Virus record (IMG/VR): IMGVR_UViG_3300020215_000047
Span: 1-37,810 of that record
Reading direction: 5' to 3' (one strand)
From: a virus
DNA length: 37,810 nt
Both the position numbers and the translations under genes were made by a program. The notes under the pieces were generated by a model. It saw nothing but the letters and a program-made list of their open reading frames with translations. It made no database searches and had not been told where the DNA came from. Shown in pieces: positions 29,553-36,701 of the stretch. The stretch's first letter is position 1; every line of letters starts with the position of its first letter.

Positions 29553-32020
29553 TGAAAAAACTATCTATCTTTTTACTCGCGCTTTTTCTTTCGACGAATG
29601 CTTTTGCAGCATACCGAGAAGTTTTTAATCCTCACACTGGAAAACTGGACAAAGTCGGCGTCAGTGAAGTGTCAAAAGACGTTACGACAACCGATTGCTC
29701 AAACGGGCAGATTTTAAAATATAACGGGGCCATTTGGGCGTGTGCTTCCGATCAGACCGGGGCAGCAGGTTCGACTTTCACAGTAAAAGAGGACGATGCG
29801 AGTAAAGATACATCCACTTCTGTTTTAGATTTTGGGACTGGTATGGATGCAACTTCAAATCCGGCCGGAGAAATTAACGTTTCCCTTGACGCTTCAGAAT
29901 TAACGTCGGACGCCCAGGTATTTTATAACAATGGCGGCGCTTTTGGCGGGGATGCTCAATTTACCTTTGACGATGTTAATGACGTTGTCTCGATAGGCCA
30001 CGCAACAACCGCCAATACAAATACCCCTCTGGTCGTGTCTCGGCGTGGCGGTTCTAATAACATGATTTACGCTATGAACATGCGCAGAGATGTTACTGAT
30101 ATTACAGACGGCGGTGGTATTGGAATTCTAGGATCGTCTCAGACGTTTAATTTGGGGGCGATTCAATTTGGAAGCACAAATGTTGCCGGGCAAGATGGGA
30201 GAGTTAGAATTTTACCGACGAATAACGGCGGTTTGGTAAGTGGCCTTTTTTCCATTGATGAAAACGGTGTTCAAATCATGGGGAATGGCGACCCAAGCGC
30301 ACCTCTTGAATTAGGGCATAGTGCGGGATTAACACCGATTGTTATAGAGGGAACCGCAGATGACGGCTTTGAAACAACACTTGCTTTCGGTGAACCCGCT
30401 GTATCCGATAAACAAATTACGTTTTTTAATGCTACCGACACGGTTTTAGGAAGAGACACGACAGACACACTTACAAATAAAACTCTTTCTGCTTCAAACA
30501 ATGTCATAGAAGCCGATTCCTTAAAAGATGCAGATCACGGCGAGTTTACTTGCGCGAGTGCTTCCTGCACGATTGACAATGATGTCGTTTCAAATGACGA
30601 AGTAGCACCCCAGGCAGTTTCTACAGATCAAATCCAGGCTTCAAACAAACCTACGGACGGAATGCTTTTGACTTACAACGGCGCTTCCTTAAAAGCTCAG
30701 TGGAAAACTTGTACTGAAGTCACTGGCGCAGCGGGTTTATGCGACGGCAATGATGCTTCCGGCGGCGGTGGTGGAACTCAAGTTATCGAAGATTACTTAA
30801 TAGATGTTACAGCAAACGGCGGTGTTTCTTTTGACTCCACAGAAGTTTCTAAAGATACAACTTGGAGCAATGGAACTTTAGGAGCGTATAAGAATATTTA
30901 TCATTTAGGCGGTGGGGCGCAAGCTATGACCGTCCGAGGAACCGGATTCGATTTTTCTGGAAGTGTCACGGTTTCTTCCGATTTAACCATTACCGGCGAC
31001 AACATAGAAGCGACCACAGAAACAGACCGCTTTGTCTTTATGGCAAATGGAAGTACTTATGCTCCTGAAGCAATCGATTTAGGAACAGATACGGCTGGAA
31101 ATTACGCGGCCTCTAATTCAGAAGGTGGAGATGCAACGGGTATCGCCGCAAATACAGTCGTGGCGGCTGATATTGCTAATGGAGATCACGGAGATTTTAC
31201 CTATTCTTCAAACGTGGCGGCTTTAGATGCTAACGTAGTCTCTGCCGATGAAATCGCAGTTCAATCCGTAACGCCGTCCGATTTAGAAGCTTCGGATACT
31301 TTAGCGAATCTTGAAATCCCAACTTACAATTCCACTTCTGGAAAGTTTCAGTGGAAAACATGTGCAGAAATTACAGGCGCAGCGGGATTGTGTGACGGTT
31401 CAGATGACGGCGGGGCTGGAGGCGGGGACAATATAACCGTTAATGGCGCAGCGGCTACCGATGCAAACTTTGCAGAGGGTTCTGGAATTGATATCAATTT
31501 AAACACAGGAGCTACGCCGGACGACGTAACGATTACGCAAAAGTTTGTTTGGCGTCCCGAAGTTCAATCAGCAAAGCTTCCTCTTTTAAATCCTGCACAA
31601 ATTGATGCTGGAGAATCTAATTTTAGACTTCTTTTTGATGCTTCGACGCCGGAAAGAGTCTCTTTAGATACAGTTATCGCGCCTTATCAGGGCGGCCCCT
31701 TGGCGATTGACTTCTTTTATTCAATGGCATCCGCTACGACTAACCGAATTGCTTTTGCGGCTTTTGTCGAATGTATTACATCCGGCGATTCGGTAGACAC
31801 AAATGCGGGAAGTTACGACGGTATCAATTCTGCGTGGCAAGCCGTCCCAGGGACAGCGGGACACATGAATAAATTAACGATGACTTTAGGGCCTTCCACG
31901 ATCGATTCATGCGCTGAAAATGATCGTTTTAGATTGATGGTTTCAAGAGACACAGCAAGCGCAGATGATACCGCAACCGGAGATTTAGAACTTTTAGAAA
32001 TGAGAGTTTATGAAGTTTAA
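29552..32020 (+). CDS. Large tail fibre protein with signal peptide
   Basis: The 822-residue product starts at ATG 29552, sharing one base with the previous stop. Residues 1-19 form a Sec signal (MKKLSIFLLALFLSTNAFA), followed by YREVFNPHTGKLDKVG, a fibre N-terminal motif. The body has strand-rich repeats and phrases such as FNATDTVLGRDTTDTLTNKTL, typical of phage fibres. A module of about 85 residues is duplicated: DHGEFT...WKTCTEVTGAAGLCDG and DHGDFT...WKTCAEITGAAGLCDG, each followed by a Gly-rich linker. The C-terminal 150 residues may be the receptor-binding head. Confidence 0.7.
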   Translation: MKKLSIFLLALFLSTNAFAAYREVFNPHTGKLDKVGVSEVSKDVTTTDCSNGQILKYNGAIWACASDQTGAAGSTFTVKEDDASKDTSTSVLDFGTGMDATSNPAGEINVSLDASELTSDAQVFYNNGGAFGGDAQFTFDDVNDVVSIGHATTANTNTPLVVSRRGGSNNMIYAMNMRRDVTDITDGGGIGILGSSQTFNLGAIQFGSTNVAGQDGRVRILPTNNGGLVSGLFSIDENGVQIMGNGDPSAPLELGHSAGLTPIVIEGTADDGFETTLAFGEPAVSDKQITFFNATDTVLGRDTTDTLTNKTLSASNNVIEADSLKDADHGEFTCASASCTIDNDVVSNDEVAPQAVSTDQIQASNKPTDGMLLTYNGASLKAQWKTCTEVTGAAGLCDGNDASGGGGGTQVIEDYLIDVTANGGVSFDSTEVSKDTTWSNGTLGAYKNIYHLGGGAQAMTVRGTGFDFSGSVTVSSDLTITGDNIEATTETDRFVFMANGSTYAPEAIDLGTDTAGNYAASNSEGGDATGIAANTVVAADIANGDHGDFTYSSNVAALDANVVSADEIAVQSVTPSDLEASDTLANLEIPTYNSTSGKFQWKTCAEITGAAGLCDGSDDGGAGGGDNITVNGAAATDANFAEGSGIDINLNTGATPDDVTITQKFVWRPEVQSAKLPLLNPAQIDAGESNFRLLFDASTPERVSLDTVIAPYQGGPLAIDFFYSMASATTNRIAFAAFVECITSGDSVDTNAGSYDGINSAWQAVPGTAGHMNKLTMTLGPSTIDSCAENDRFRLMVSRDTASADDTATGDLELLEMRVYEV

Positions 32021-32786
32021 GGCGCTTTTACTTTCAATTCTATTATTGGCGAGTCCCGCGAATGCAGGAGTTTTATTTGACGGGACAAATGATTGCCTTT
32101 CGTCTGCGTCTACTATTGCTTTCGGAACAAACATCGTTACTGTTTCATTCTGGATGTATTGGGATTCCTTTGCTAATGATGACGATTTAGCAATGGAATT
32201 GAGTGCTAATTATAATACGAACTTTCCCGGATTACTCATTGATCCAAATGCGTCTGCCCCTGTGTCAGGTAGGTTTAACGCTGGAATAAGTGCAACAGGC
32301 CCTACATACAGAACAGAATCTATTACCCGTCCTTCAGCCGCTGTTTGGCATCATTACTCTATCGTTTTTGATAACTCTACTGCGGCGGGAGATATTAAAT
32401 TCTATGTCGATGGTGTAAGTACATCTACCACTGTAGATGCCAACAGTAAAACCACAACCGGAAATATCAGAACAGACACACTCTATTTTATGTCCCGCGC
32501 CTGTACGAGTTTATATGCGGACGGAAGATTAGATGAAGTTTACATTCATTCAGGGGAATTAAGCGCCGACGAAATATCGCTTCTGTACAACTCTAGAATG
32601 AGAAAAATTGGTCAACAAATCGACAACACACTTATTTCTTACTGGCCTTTGGATGAATGTCCAGACGGGACAGCATGTGCAACCGCTTCGATGTTTAGAG
32701 ATAATTATGATACCGATCCAGATCATCTTTCGCCAAGCAACTCACCAACAGGCAGAGCAGGAGAAATTTTATCTTATGCACCTTAA
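32010..32786 (+). CDS. LamG/lectin-like protein with signal peptide
   Basis: The 258-residue product has a Sec signal ending PANA before GVLFDGTNDC. The mature part is a concanavalin-like (LamG) jelly-roll: TVSFWMYW, AAVWHHYSIVFD, IKFYVDGVS and ADGRLDEVYIHSGELSADEI. Such domains bind glycans. It overlaps the fibre gene by 11 bases, so it is probably a host-recognition partner or receptor-binding tip. The next gene begins 11 bases before its end. Confidence 0.7.
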   Translation: MKFKALLLSILLLASPANAGVLFDGTNDCLSSASTIAFGTNIVTVSFWMYWDSFANDDDLAMELSANYNTNFPGLLIDPNASAPVSGRFNAGISATGPTYRTESITRPSAAVWHHYSIVFDNSTAAGDIKFYVDGVSTSTTVDANSKTTTGNIRTDTLYFMSRACTSLYADGRLDEVYIHSGELSADEISLLYNSRMRKIGQQIDNTLISYWPLDECPDGTACATASMFRDNYDTDPDHLSPSNSPTGRAGEILSYAP

Positions 32787-33315
32787 ACTTTTAATCCTAT
32801 TTTTACTCATTTCTTCGACTTCTTACGCAGAAGATTTTGTTTGTCCCGATTCCTCATATCTAAAATCGGCGTCTCAATCTAATTGTTCCGCAGTTCCGGA
32901 TAATTTAGTTCCTTCTCAAAGAGACATAGCAGACAAAGTTCCTCAGAAGTACCGAAAAGTAGTCAGTAACCTTTTAGAAGAAATGACGCAAGCGGAAAAA
33001 GATGCGGTAGACGCGCAAGAAATTTCAACCGCAGCGGCCGTTCTATTAAGCACCTCAAGAGCCGGGGCAAAAGATAGCGTCGATCAATTATCGTCAGAGG
33101 GTGTAAGGCTTCGCGCGGCACTTCTTGTGATACTGGATCGTTTCAATTTAGTAACGGAACGAATTGACGCGATTGAGAATTGTATCGAAGCAAACTCGAC
33201 GGTTGCAAACATTAGGACATGTGTTTCAAATTTAGCACCCGTTTTGGGACAGGCAACAGCAACACAAATGAAAAACGCTATCAAAACAAAGATTGACGGT
33301 GGATTAGCTGATTAA
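32776..33315 (+). CDS. Exported helical protein
   Basis: The 179-residue product starts at ATG 32776 and carries a signal peptide (LKLLILFLLISSTSYA) before EDFVCPDSS. The mature chain is helical and Ala-rich, with the Cys pair region ENCIEAN and IRTCVSNL near residues 130-150. No family is recognised. It ends the fibre operon, before a branched hairpin region. Confidence 0.5.
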   Translation: MHLKLLILFLLISSTSYAEDFVCPDSSYLKSASQSNCSAVPDNLVPSQRDIADKVPQKYRKVVSNLLEEMTQAEKDAVDAQEISTAAAVLLSTSRAGAKDSVDQLSSEGVRLRAALLVILDRFNLVTERIDAIENCIEANSTVANIRTCVSNLAPVLGQATATQMKNAIKTKIDGGLAD

Positions 33316-33324
33316 GTAACAAAA

Positions 33325-33432
33325 CCCTCCGGCCCCTAGAACCGGAGGGCAAACCAACAAAGTAAGACCTAATCGATTAGGCGTAGTGATGCAAGAAATA
33401 TTCCTCTTGTGTCCTACGCCTTTTTTGTTGGT
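33325..33432 (+). terminator. Nested hairpins and terminator
   Basis: The region has a GC-rich hairpin CCCTCCGG (33325-33332) with CCGGAGGG (33342-33349); an outer stem ACCAACAAA (33353-33361) with TTTGTTGGT (33424-33432); a perfect 14-base palindrome CCTAATCGATTAGG (33368-33381); and a stem GGCGTAG (33380-33386) with CTACGCC (33414-33420), which leads into six T. GCAAGA/TCTTGT closes its top. The last stem acts as an intrinsic terminator; the rest suggests a processed RNA 3' end or a protein-binding site. Confidence 0.75.
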
Positions 33433-33452
33433 CTGAATAACCGGAGAATAAT

Positions 33453-33704
33453 ATGAAAAAAATAGCATTCTTAATCGCCCTATTGCTAATTGCAGGAAAC
33501 GCTTACGCCGGAGGAAAACAGCCTACACCTTTCGCCAAAGATTTGAAAAAAGGTGACGACGCTTGCCATAAGCAATACGGAAAAGTCGCTGATGGCGAGA
33601 AGCAAGCTGATGATCTTCGTATTTGCAAAGAAAAAGCCTATGACAATGCCTACTTGAAACATTTCGGCAAATATCCAGACAACGTTACAAGAGACTGGCG
33701 CTAA
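33453..33704 (+). CDS. Small exported protein
   Basis: The 83-residue chain has a signal peptide (MKKIAFLIALLLIAGNAYA) and a charged mature part with two Cys (DDACHKQ, LRICKEK) that may form a disulphide. CGGAGAA precedes ATG 33453. It opens the lysis-region operon. The function is unknown. Confidence 0.55.
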   Translation: MKKIAFLIALLLIAGNAYAGGKQPTPFAKDLKKGDDACHKQYGKVADGEKQADDLRICKEKAYDNAYLKHFGKYPDNVTRDWR

Positions 33705-33707
33705 GAA

Positions 33708-33998
33708 ATGAAAGAAGTTTTTGATCTTTGGCTAGACCGAGGCATGAAGCTAATCGGTATTCTCGGTTTCTTCGGTACTGTTTTCATAATTGTAAACGGT
33801 GTGCTTTACATTCCTACAAGACTTAAAAACTTGGAGGCCTCAAGCGTAGAAACAAACGCGAAATTTCAGGCTTACGAGAAACAAGTCACGGAGAATCATA
33901 CCCGTTTTGCGAATATCGAAAAGGATATCGATTACATTAAAAAAAGCCAGGATGAAATGAAGAATGATATTAAGCAACTCTTGAGGAATACACGTTGA
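33708..33998 (+). CDS. TM plus coiled-coil protein (holin/XhlA-like)
   Basis: The 96-residue product has one membrane segment (LIGILGFFGTVFIIVNGVLY, residues 16-35), then a coiled coil to the C terminus. This layout occurs in XhlA-type holin partners and in inner-membrane spanins. The coupling to the next gene by TTGA and the position in a lysis cluster support a lysis role. Confidence 0.55.
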   Translation: MKEVFDLWLDRGMKLIGILGFFGTVFIIVNGVLYIPTRLKNLEASSVETNAKFQAYEKQVTENHTRFANIEKDIDYIKKSQDEMKNDIKQLLRNTR

Positions 33999-34189
33999 CC
34001 GAAAACGAAAAACTCCATGAACTCCTGCGTTCTGCCATTTACTACTTAGGCAGAGCGCGGGAAGTTCTAATCAATGAAAACATCAATCATCTAGGCAATA
34101 TTCACGACAAGATTAGAAGAGATGTTTTGATAGAAGAACTAGATTTATTTGATACAGAACTTTACGAGTCTTTAAGACCGGAGGATTAA
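33995..34189 (+). CDS. 64-aa acidic helical protein, TTG start
   Basis: TTG 33995 overlaps the previous stop (TTGA) and is served by GAGGA at 33982-33986. The product is all-helical and acidic, with a LFDTELYESL tail. It is not recognised. Confidence 0.5.
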   Translation: MTENEKLHELLRSAIYYLGRAREVLINENINHLGNIHDKIRRDVLIEELDLFDTELYESLRPED

Positions 34190-34191
34190 AA

Positions 34192-34368
34192 ATGGAAGCA
34201 ATTCAAAGCATCATAGCTTTAGTCAAAGCACACTGGATTGACATTCTCGCAATTTTGGGCGCGGTGGATATTGTTCTAGGAATCGTCAGCAAGTGGACGC
34301 CAACAAAAATCGACGACAACATATACGCGATTATTCATAAAGCGATTGCGAAACTGGTAAAAAAATAA
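34192..34368 (+). CDS. Holin-like 58-aa protein
   Basis: The chain has an N-terminal amphipathic helix, a membrane segment (IDILAILGAVDIVLGIV), then WTPTKIDDNIYAIIHKAI, a motif common in small single-TM holin-like proteins of tailed phages. GGAGG precedes ATG 34192 and the next gene follows without a gap. It would control membrane permeabilisation at lysis. Confidence 0.6.
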   Translation: MEAIQSIIALVKAHWIDILAILGAVDIVLGIVSKWTPTKIDDNIYAIIHKAIAKLVKK

Positions 34369-34602
34369 ATGGGCTGGTTAGCTTTGTTATTAAATTTAAT
34401 AACATTGATTTTCAAGATATGGGACGCCATAAAGGAAAGAAACGATGAAATCAAAAAGAAGAAAACCGAAGCCCTGCAAAGCGGCCTTCGAGGGATTGTC
34501 GATGGTGATGCTTCTCGCGTTACTGCCAGCTTTAACACTCTCAACCGGCTGCGCTCCGAAAAAGATAGTGCTTCATCCGATTCAAGGGACGGACATAGTT
34601 AG
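34369..34602 (+). CDS. Inner-membrane spanin-like protein (Rz-like, putative)
   Basis: The 77-residue product starts with a membrane segment (LALLLNLITLIFKIW) and continues as a charged helix. A second gene, encoding a lipoprotein, starts inside it in another frame and runs past its end. That is the arrangement of Rz/Rz1-type spanins. The protein is shorter than typical i-spanins and its coiled coil is weak, so the call is tentative. Confidence 0.45.
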   Translation: MGWLALLLNLITLIFKIWDAIKERNDEIKKKKTEALQSGLRGIVDGDASRVTASFNTLNRLRSEKDSASSDSRDGHS

Positions 34603-34696
34603 AGTCGAGAAAGAATCAGATTTTAAAGCTCCGACAAAAGGATATTTCATTTCTGATTTTTACTTAGCTGAGGTGATGAAAGCGAAAGTGGAATGA
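34445..34696 (+). CDS. Lipoprotein, outer-membrane spanin-like (Rz1-like, putative)
   Basis: The 83-residue product has a basic n-region, a hydrophobic segment (VMLLALLPALTL) and the lipobox L-S-T-G-C at residues 32-36, leaving a mature lipoprotein of 48 residues. It starts in a different frame within the preceding gene (overlap 158 bases). In spanin systems such a partner spans the periplasm with the inner-membrane protein and fuses the membranes at the last step of lysis. Confidence 0.6.
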   Translation: MKSKRRKPKPCKAAFEGLSMVMLLALLPALTLSTGCAPKKIVLHPIQGTDIVRVEKESDFKAPTKGYFISDFYLAEVMKAKVE

Positions 34697-34697
34697 T

Positions 34698-35003
34698 ATG
34701 GGCGAGGTAATTTTTATCATTAGCTTAATCGGTGGATTAATTGCGCCATTTGCCTTCCTGAATGGATGGGGGCGAATTTTCTGGTTAATTACTATGTCAA
34801 CAATAGGTCTTGTGGTCGTTACTGCTGAAGTTTGCGGAACGATGTTTCTCGGTAAAACAATTTCGCGCATGTATTGGGAATGGTCTTTAGCACACGAAAC
34901 CACCTCTTGGATTGTGGCGACGGTTCTAGTTTTAGGCTGGACGTTTGGGCTTATTCTTCATCTTCAATGGAAAGTAATTAAGAGACGTATCGAAAAAAAA
35001 TGA
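34698..35003 (+). CDS. 101-aa membrane protein
   Basis: Three membrane segments are visible (about residues 4-20, 29-50 and 72-92), separated by short loops, with a basic C terminus (KRRIEKK). It is coupled to the next gene by ATGA. Holin or superinfection roles are possible; the family is not recognised. Confidence 0.55.
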   Translation: MGEVIFIISLIGGLIAPFAFLNGWGRIFWLITMSTIGLVVVTAEVCGTMFLGKTISRMYWEWSLAHETTSWIVATVLVLGWTFGLILHLQWKVIKRRIEKK

Positions 35004-35482
35004 CCGAGTTAGAGCAGGGTGTCTTAGGAACAATCGCTTTACTCATAAGCGTTGTTTTTTCGACTCTTGCTTGGTTCGGTGGAAGAAGTGAAGCCTATTT
35101 TAGCTTGAGGGCGAGACTATGGAAGCGGCTGATAGCTCCTTTATTTTTTACGGCGTCCGTTATTCTCTTATCCCTTTATGTTGGCAGTTTTACCTATTTT
35201 TATCTTCTGAGCATCCCTTTATTTTTCATCAGTTCGATCTTTGGTTATGGCGGAAACGATATATGGACAAAAATGAAGAGGCGTTTTCTTTGGTATTTAC
35301 TCAGGATCATCGGATTAAGCGCATTTGCAATCGATGTGGAAGCGGCGTTGTTCATTTCTCAGATCGTAACGGGTTTTATTGTTACGATTGCGATTGGTTT
35401 AAAAAATCCAGTAAAAGCACCGTTAGAAGAAGGCATCATAAATTTTAGCACCGTCTTTTTAGTTCCTTTTTACGTTCTCTAA
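35000..35482 (+). CDS. 160-aa multi-TM protein
   Basis: Four to five hydrophobic segments are seen, with RARLWKRLIAPLFF and FGYGGNDIWTKMKRRF between them; a GYGG element before a basic KxxRR stretch is familiar from phage membrane proteins of unknown role. The 3' half (from about 35263) overlaps a zinc-ribbon frame that also looks genuine, so the true C terminus is uncertain. Confidence 0.5.
   Translation: MTELEQGVLGTIALLISVVFSTLAWFGGRSEAYFSLRARLWKRLIAPLFFTASVILLSLYVGSFTYFYLLSIPLFFISSIFGYGGNDIWTKMKRRFLWYLLRIIGLSAFAIDVEAALFISQIVTGFIVTIAIGLKNPVKAPLEEGIINFSTVFLVPFYVL
35263..35448 (+). CDS. 61-aa zinc-ribbon protein in an overlapping frame
   Basis: From ATG 35263, after GGCGGA, the frame encodes ICNRCGSGVVHFS and YCYDCDWF, a complete CxxC-n14-CxxC zinc ribbon with a basic tail (TVRRRHHKF). 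It lies inside the 3' part of the multi-TM gene in another frame. It ends at TAG 35446, in the same frame as the SANT-phosphoesterase that begins 45 bases on. The four regularly spaced Cys make chance unlikely. Confidence 0.5.
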   Translation: MDKNEEAFSLVFTQDHRIKRICNRCGSGVVHFSDRNGFYCYDCDWFKKSSKSTVRRRHHKF

Positions 35483-35493
35483 CGAGGTGCGCT

Positions 35494-36495
35494 ATAAACT
35501 GGACTCAGGACGAAGATAAGGTTCTTCTCGTCTATTACGAGACGATAGGTAATAGACACAAAAAATTATCTGAACTTATGGCGAAGTCGGGGTATTTAAG
35601 AACCTCAGACGCCATTAGAAATCGTTTAAAAATTCTCGGTGTTTTCCGAGTCGATCATAAACCGCATGTTACGATTCAAGCCCCAGAAATATCAAAAGAG
35701 CCGGTAAAGCAAAAAGGCTCTTTCGATTTAGAATATACAAAATCTGATATAATTCGCGTTCTAGCTCTTTTCGACTCTCACTTTCCAGAAACGATCAGAA
35801 TCAACCCTCTTTTAAAATTCGCCTCTAAATTCCAGCCGGATATTTTTATTCTTGGAGGTGATAACTTTTCAATGGACTGTATCAGTCATTGGAACGAAAA
35901 AGAATTTAGAAACAAAGGCTATAACAACGTCATCGACGAATTTAACGAACAATGCGAAAGATTCATCGAGCAGATTACTAAGTTCATGGACGCCGCGCCG
36001 GAGGCAAAGTTTGTTTATCTTTGTGGTAATCACGAAGTTTGGCTAGACGATTTTACGTCCACTTATCCGCAGCTTCAAAAAGTCACGCTGCAAACCATTC
36101 TTCAAAAAGCCAAAAGGCCGATTGAGTTAATTCAAAGAGGCGGCTTTTATACCGTAGGTAAATTGGTCTTTGCTCATGGAGATCAATTCGGGACTGCGAA
36201 CCCTGCAAAACAAGCGGTGGAGCGATGCGGAAAAACAGTCGTTTTCGGGCATCACCATACGGCGAAGATTTGGCCTAATTTTTCGATGGTCGATGAAGAG
36301 GAAAAGCATCTAGGGATTCAAGTGCCTTGCTATACGACTTTAAGCCCTGAATATGGAAAGGGAAGGCCGAACGCCTGGCTTAATGGGTTTTTTACGGCTT
36401 GCGTCAAAAGGGACTCAGGAAAGTTTTCGTCCTTTATACAATTTGTCTCTCCAAGAGGAAGCTTTATCAGTCAAGATGGAACTATCTACGAATAA
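35494..36495 (+). CDS. SANT/Myb-like plus calcineurin-like metallophosphoesterase, AUA start proposed
   Basis: The phosphoesterase core has FDSHFP, GGDNFSMD, CGNHEVW, FAHGD and FGHHHT, all five metal-binding motifs of the calcineurin-like superfamily. An N-terminal Myb/SANT-like helical segment reads NWTQDEDKVLLVYYE, then LRTSDAIRNRL. No ATG, GTG or TTG exists between the upstream TAG (35446) and ATG 35578, which would delete most of the SANT segment and has no ribosome site. GAGGTG (35484-35489) stands four bases before ATA 35494, so initiation on AUA, giving 333 residues, fits best. A DNA-linked phosphodiesterase or nuclease function is inferred. Confidence 0.7.
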   Translation: MNWTQDEDKVLLVYYETIGNRHKKLSELMAKSGYLRTSDAIRNRLKILGVFRVDHKPHVTIQAPEISKEPVKQKGSFDLEYTKSDIIRVLALFDSHFPETIRINPLLKFASKFQPDIFILGGDNFSMDCISHWNEKEFRNKGYNNVIDEFNEQCERFIEQITKFMDAAPEAKFVYLCGNHEVWLDDFTSTYPQLQKVTLQTILQKAKRPIELIQRGGFYTVGKLVFAHGDQFGTANPAKQAVERCGKTVVFGHHHTAKIWPNFSMVDEEEKHLGIQVPCYTTLSPEYGKGRPNAWLNGFFTACVKRDSGKFSSFIQFVSPRGSFISQDGTIYE

Positions 36496-36701
36496 TTCAA
36501 AAATCTTCTATTCTTAGTCTCTTATCTAATATACTCTGTACTTTCCTATATCAAACCTCGTCCCCACAAAAATAAGGTTTACCTTTTCTAGGGTGTGAAA
36601 TAGAATCACGCGCCGTTTTTAGCCTAGGGAGCGAAAAAAACGATGAATTAACGGGCACAAAAAACTTTTTTAATGTTTAAATTTGTGTCGTGGAGACACC
36701 T
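36496..36701 (+). other. Intergenic region upstream of integrase
   Basis: This A/T-rich gap of about 200 bases holds no gene. It contains CGTTTTT (36617-36623 region) facing AAAAACG across a short loop with CCTAGG, and several TATA-like stretches. It may carry the integrase promoter or arm-type binding sites; I could not fix a promoter or a repeated arm sequence. Confidence 0.4.

Noticed and set aside
29552-32020. Diversity-generating retroelement acting on the fibre
   Set aside because: There is no reverse transcriptase gene or template repeat in the genome; the fibre duplication is an ordinary internal repeat.
35446-35448. TAG reassigned to an amino acid in this phage
   Set aside because: TAG is used as a normal terminator by several other genes here (for example at 163, 2659, 3872, 9367 and 25654), so general recoding is unlikely.
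36496-36701. CRISPR array or tandem repeats in the gap before int
   Set aside because: No repeated units of regular spacing are present; the gap is simple A/T-rich sequence.
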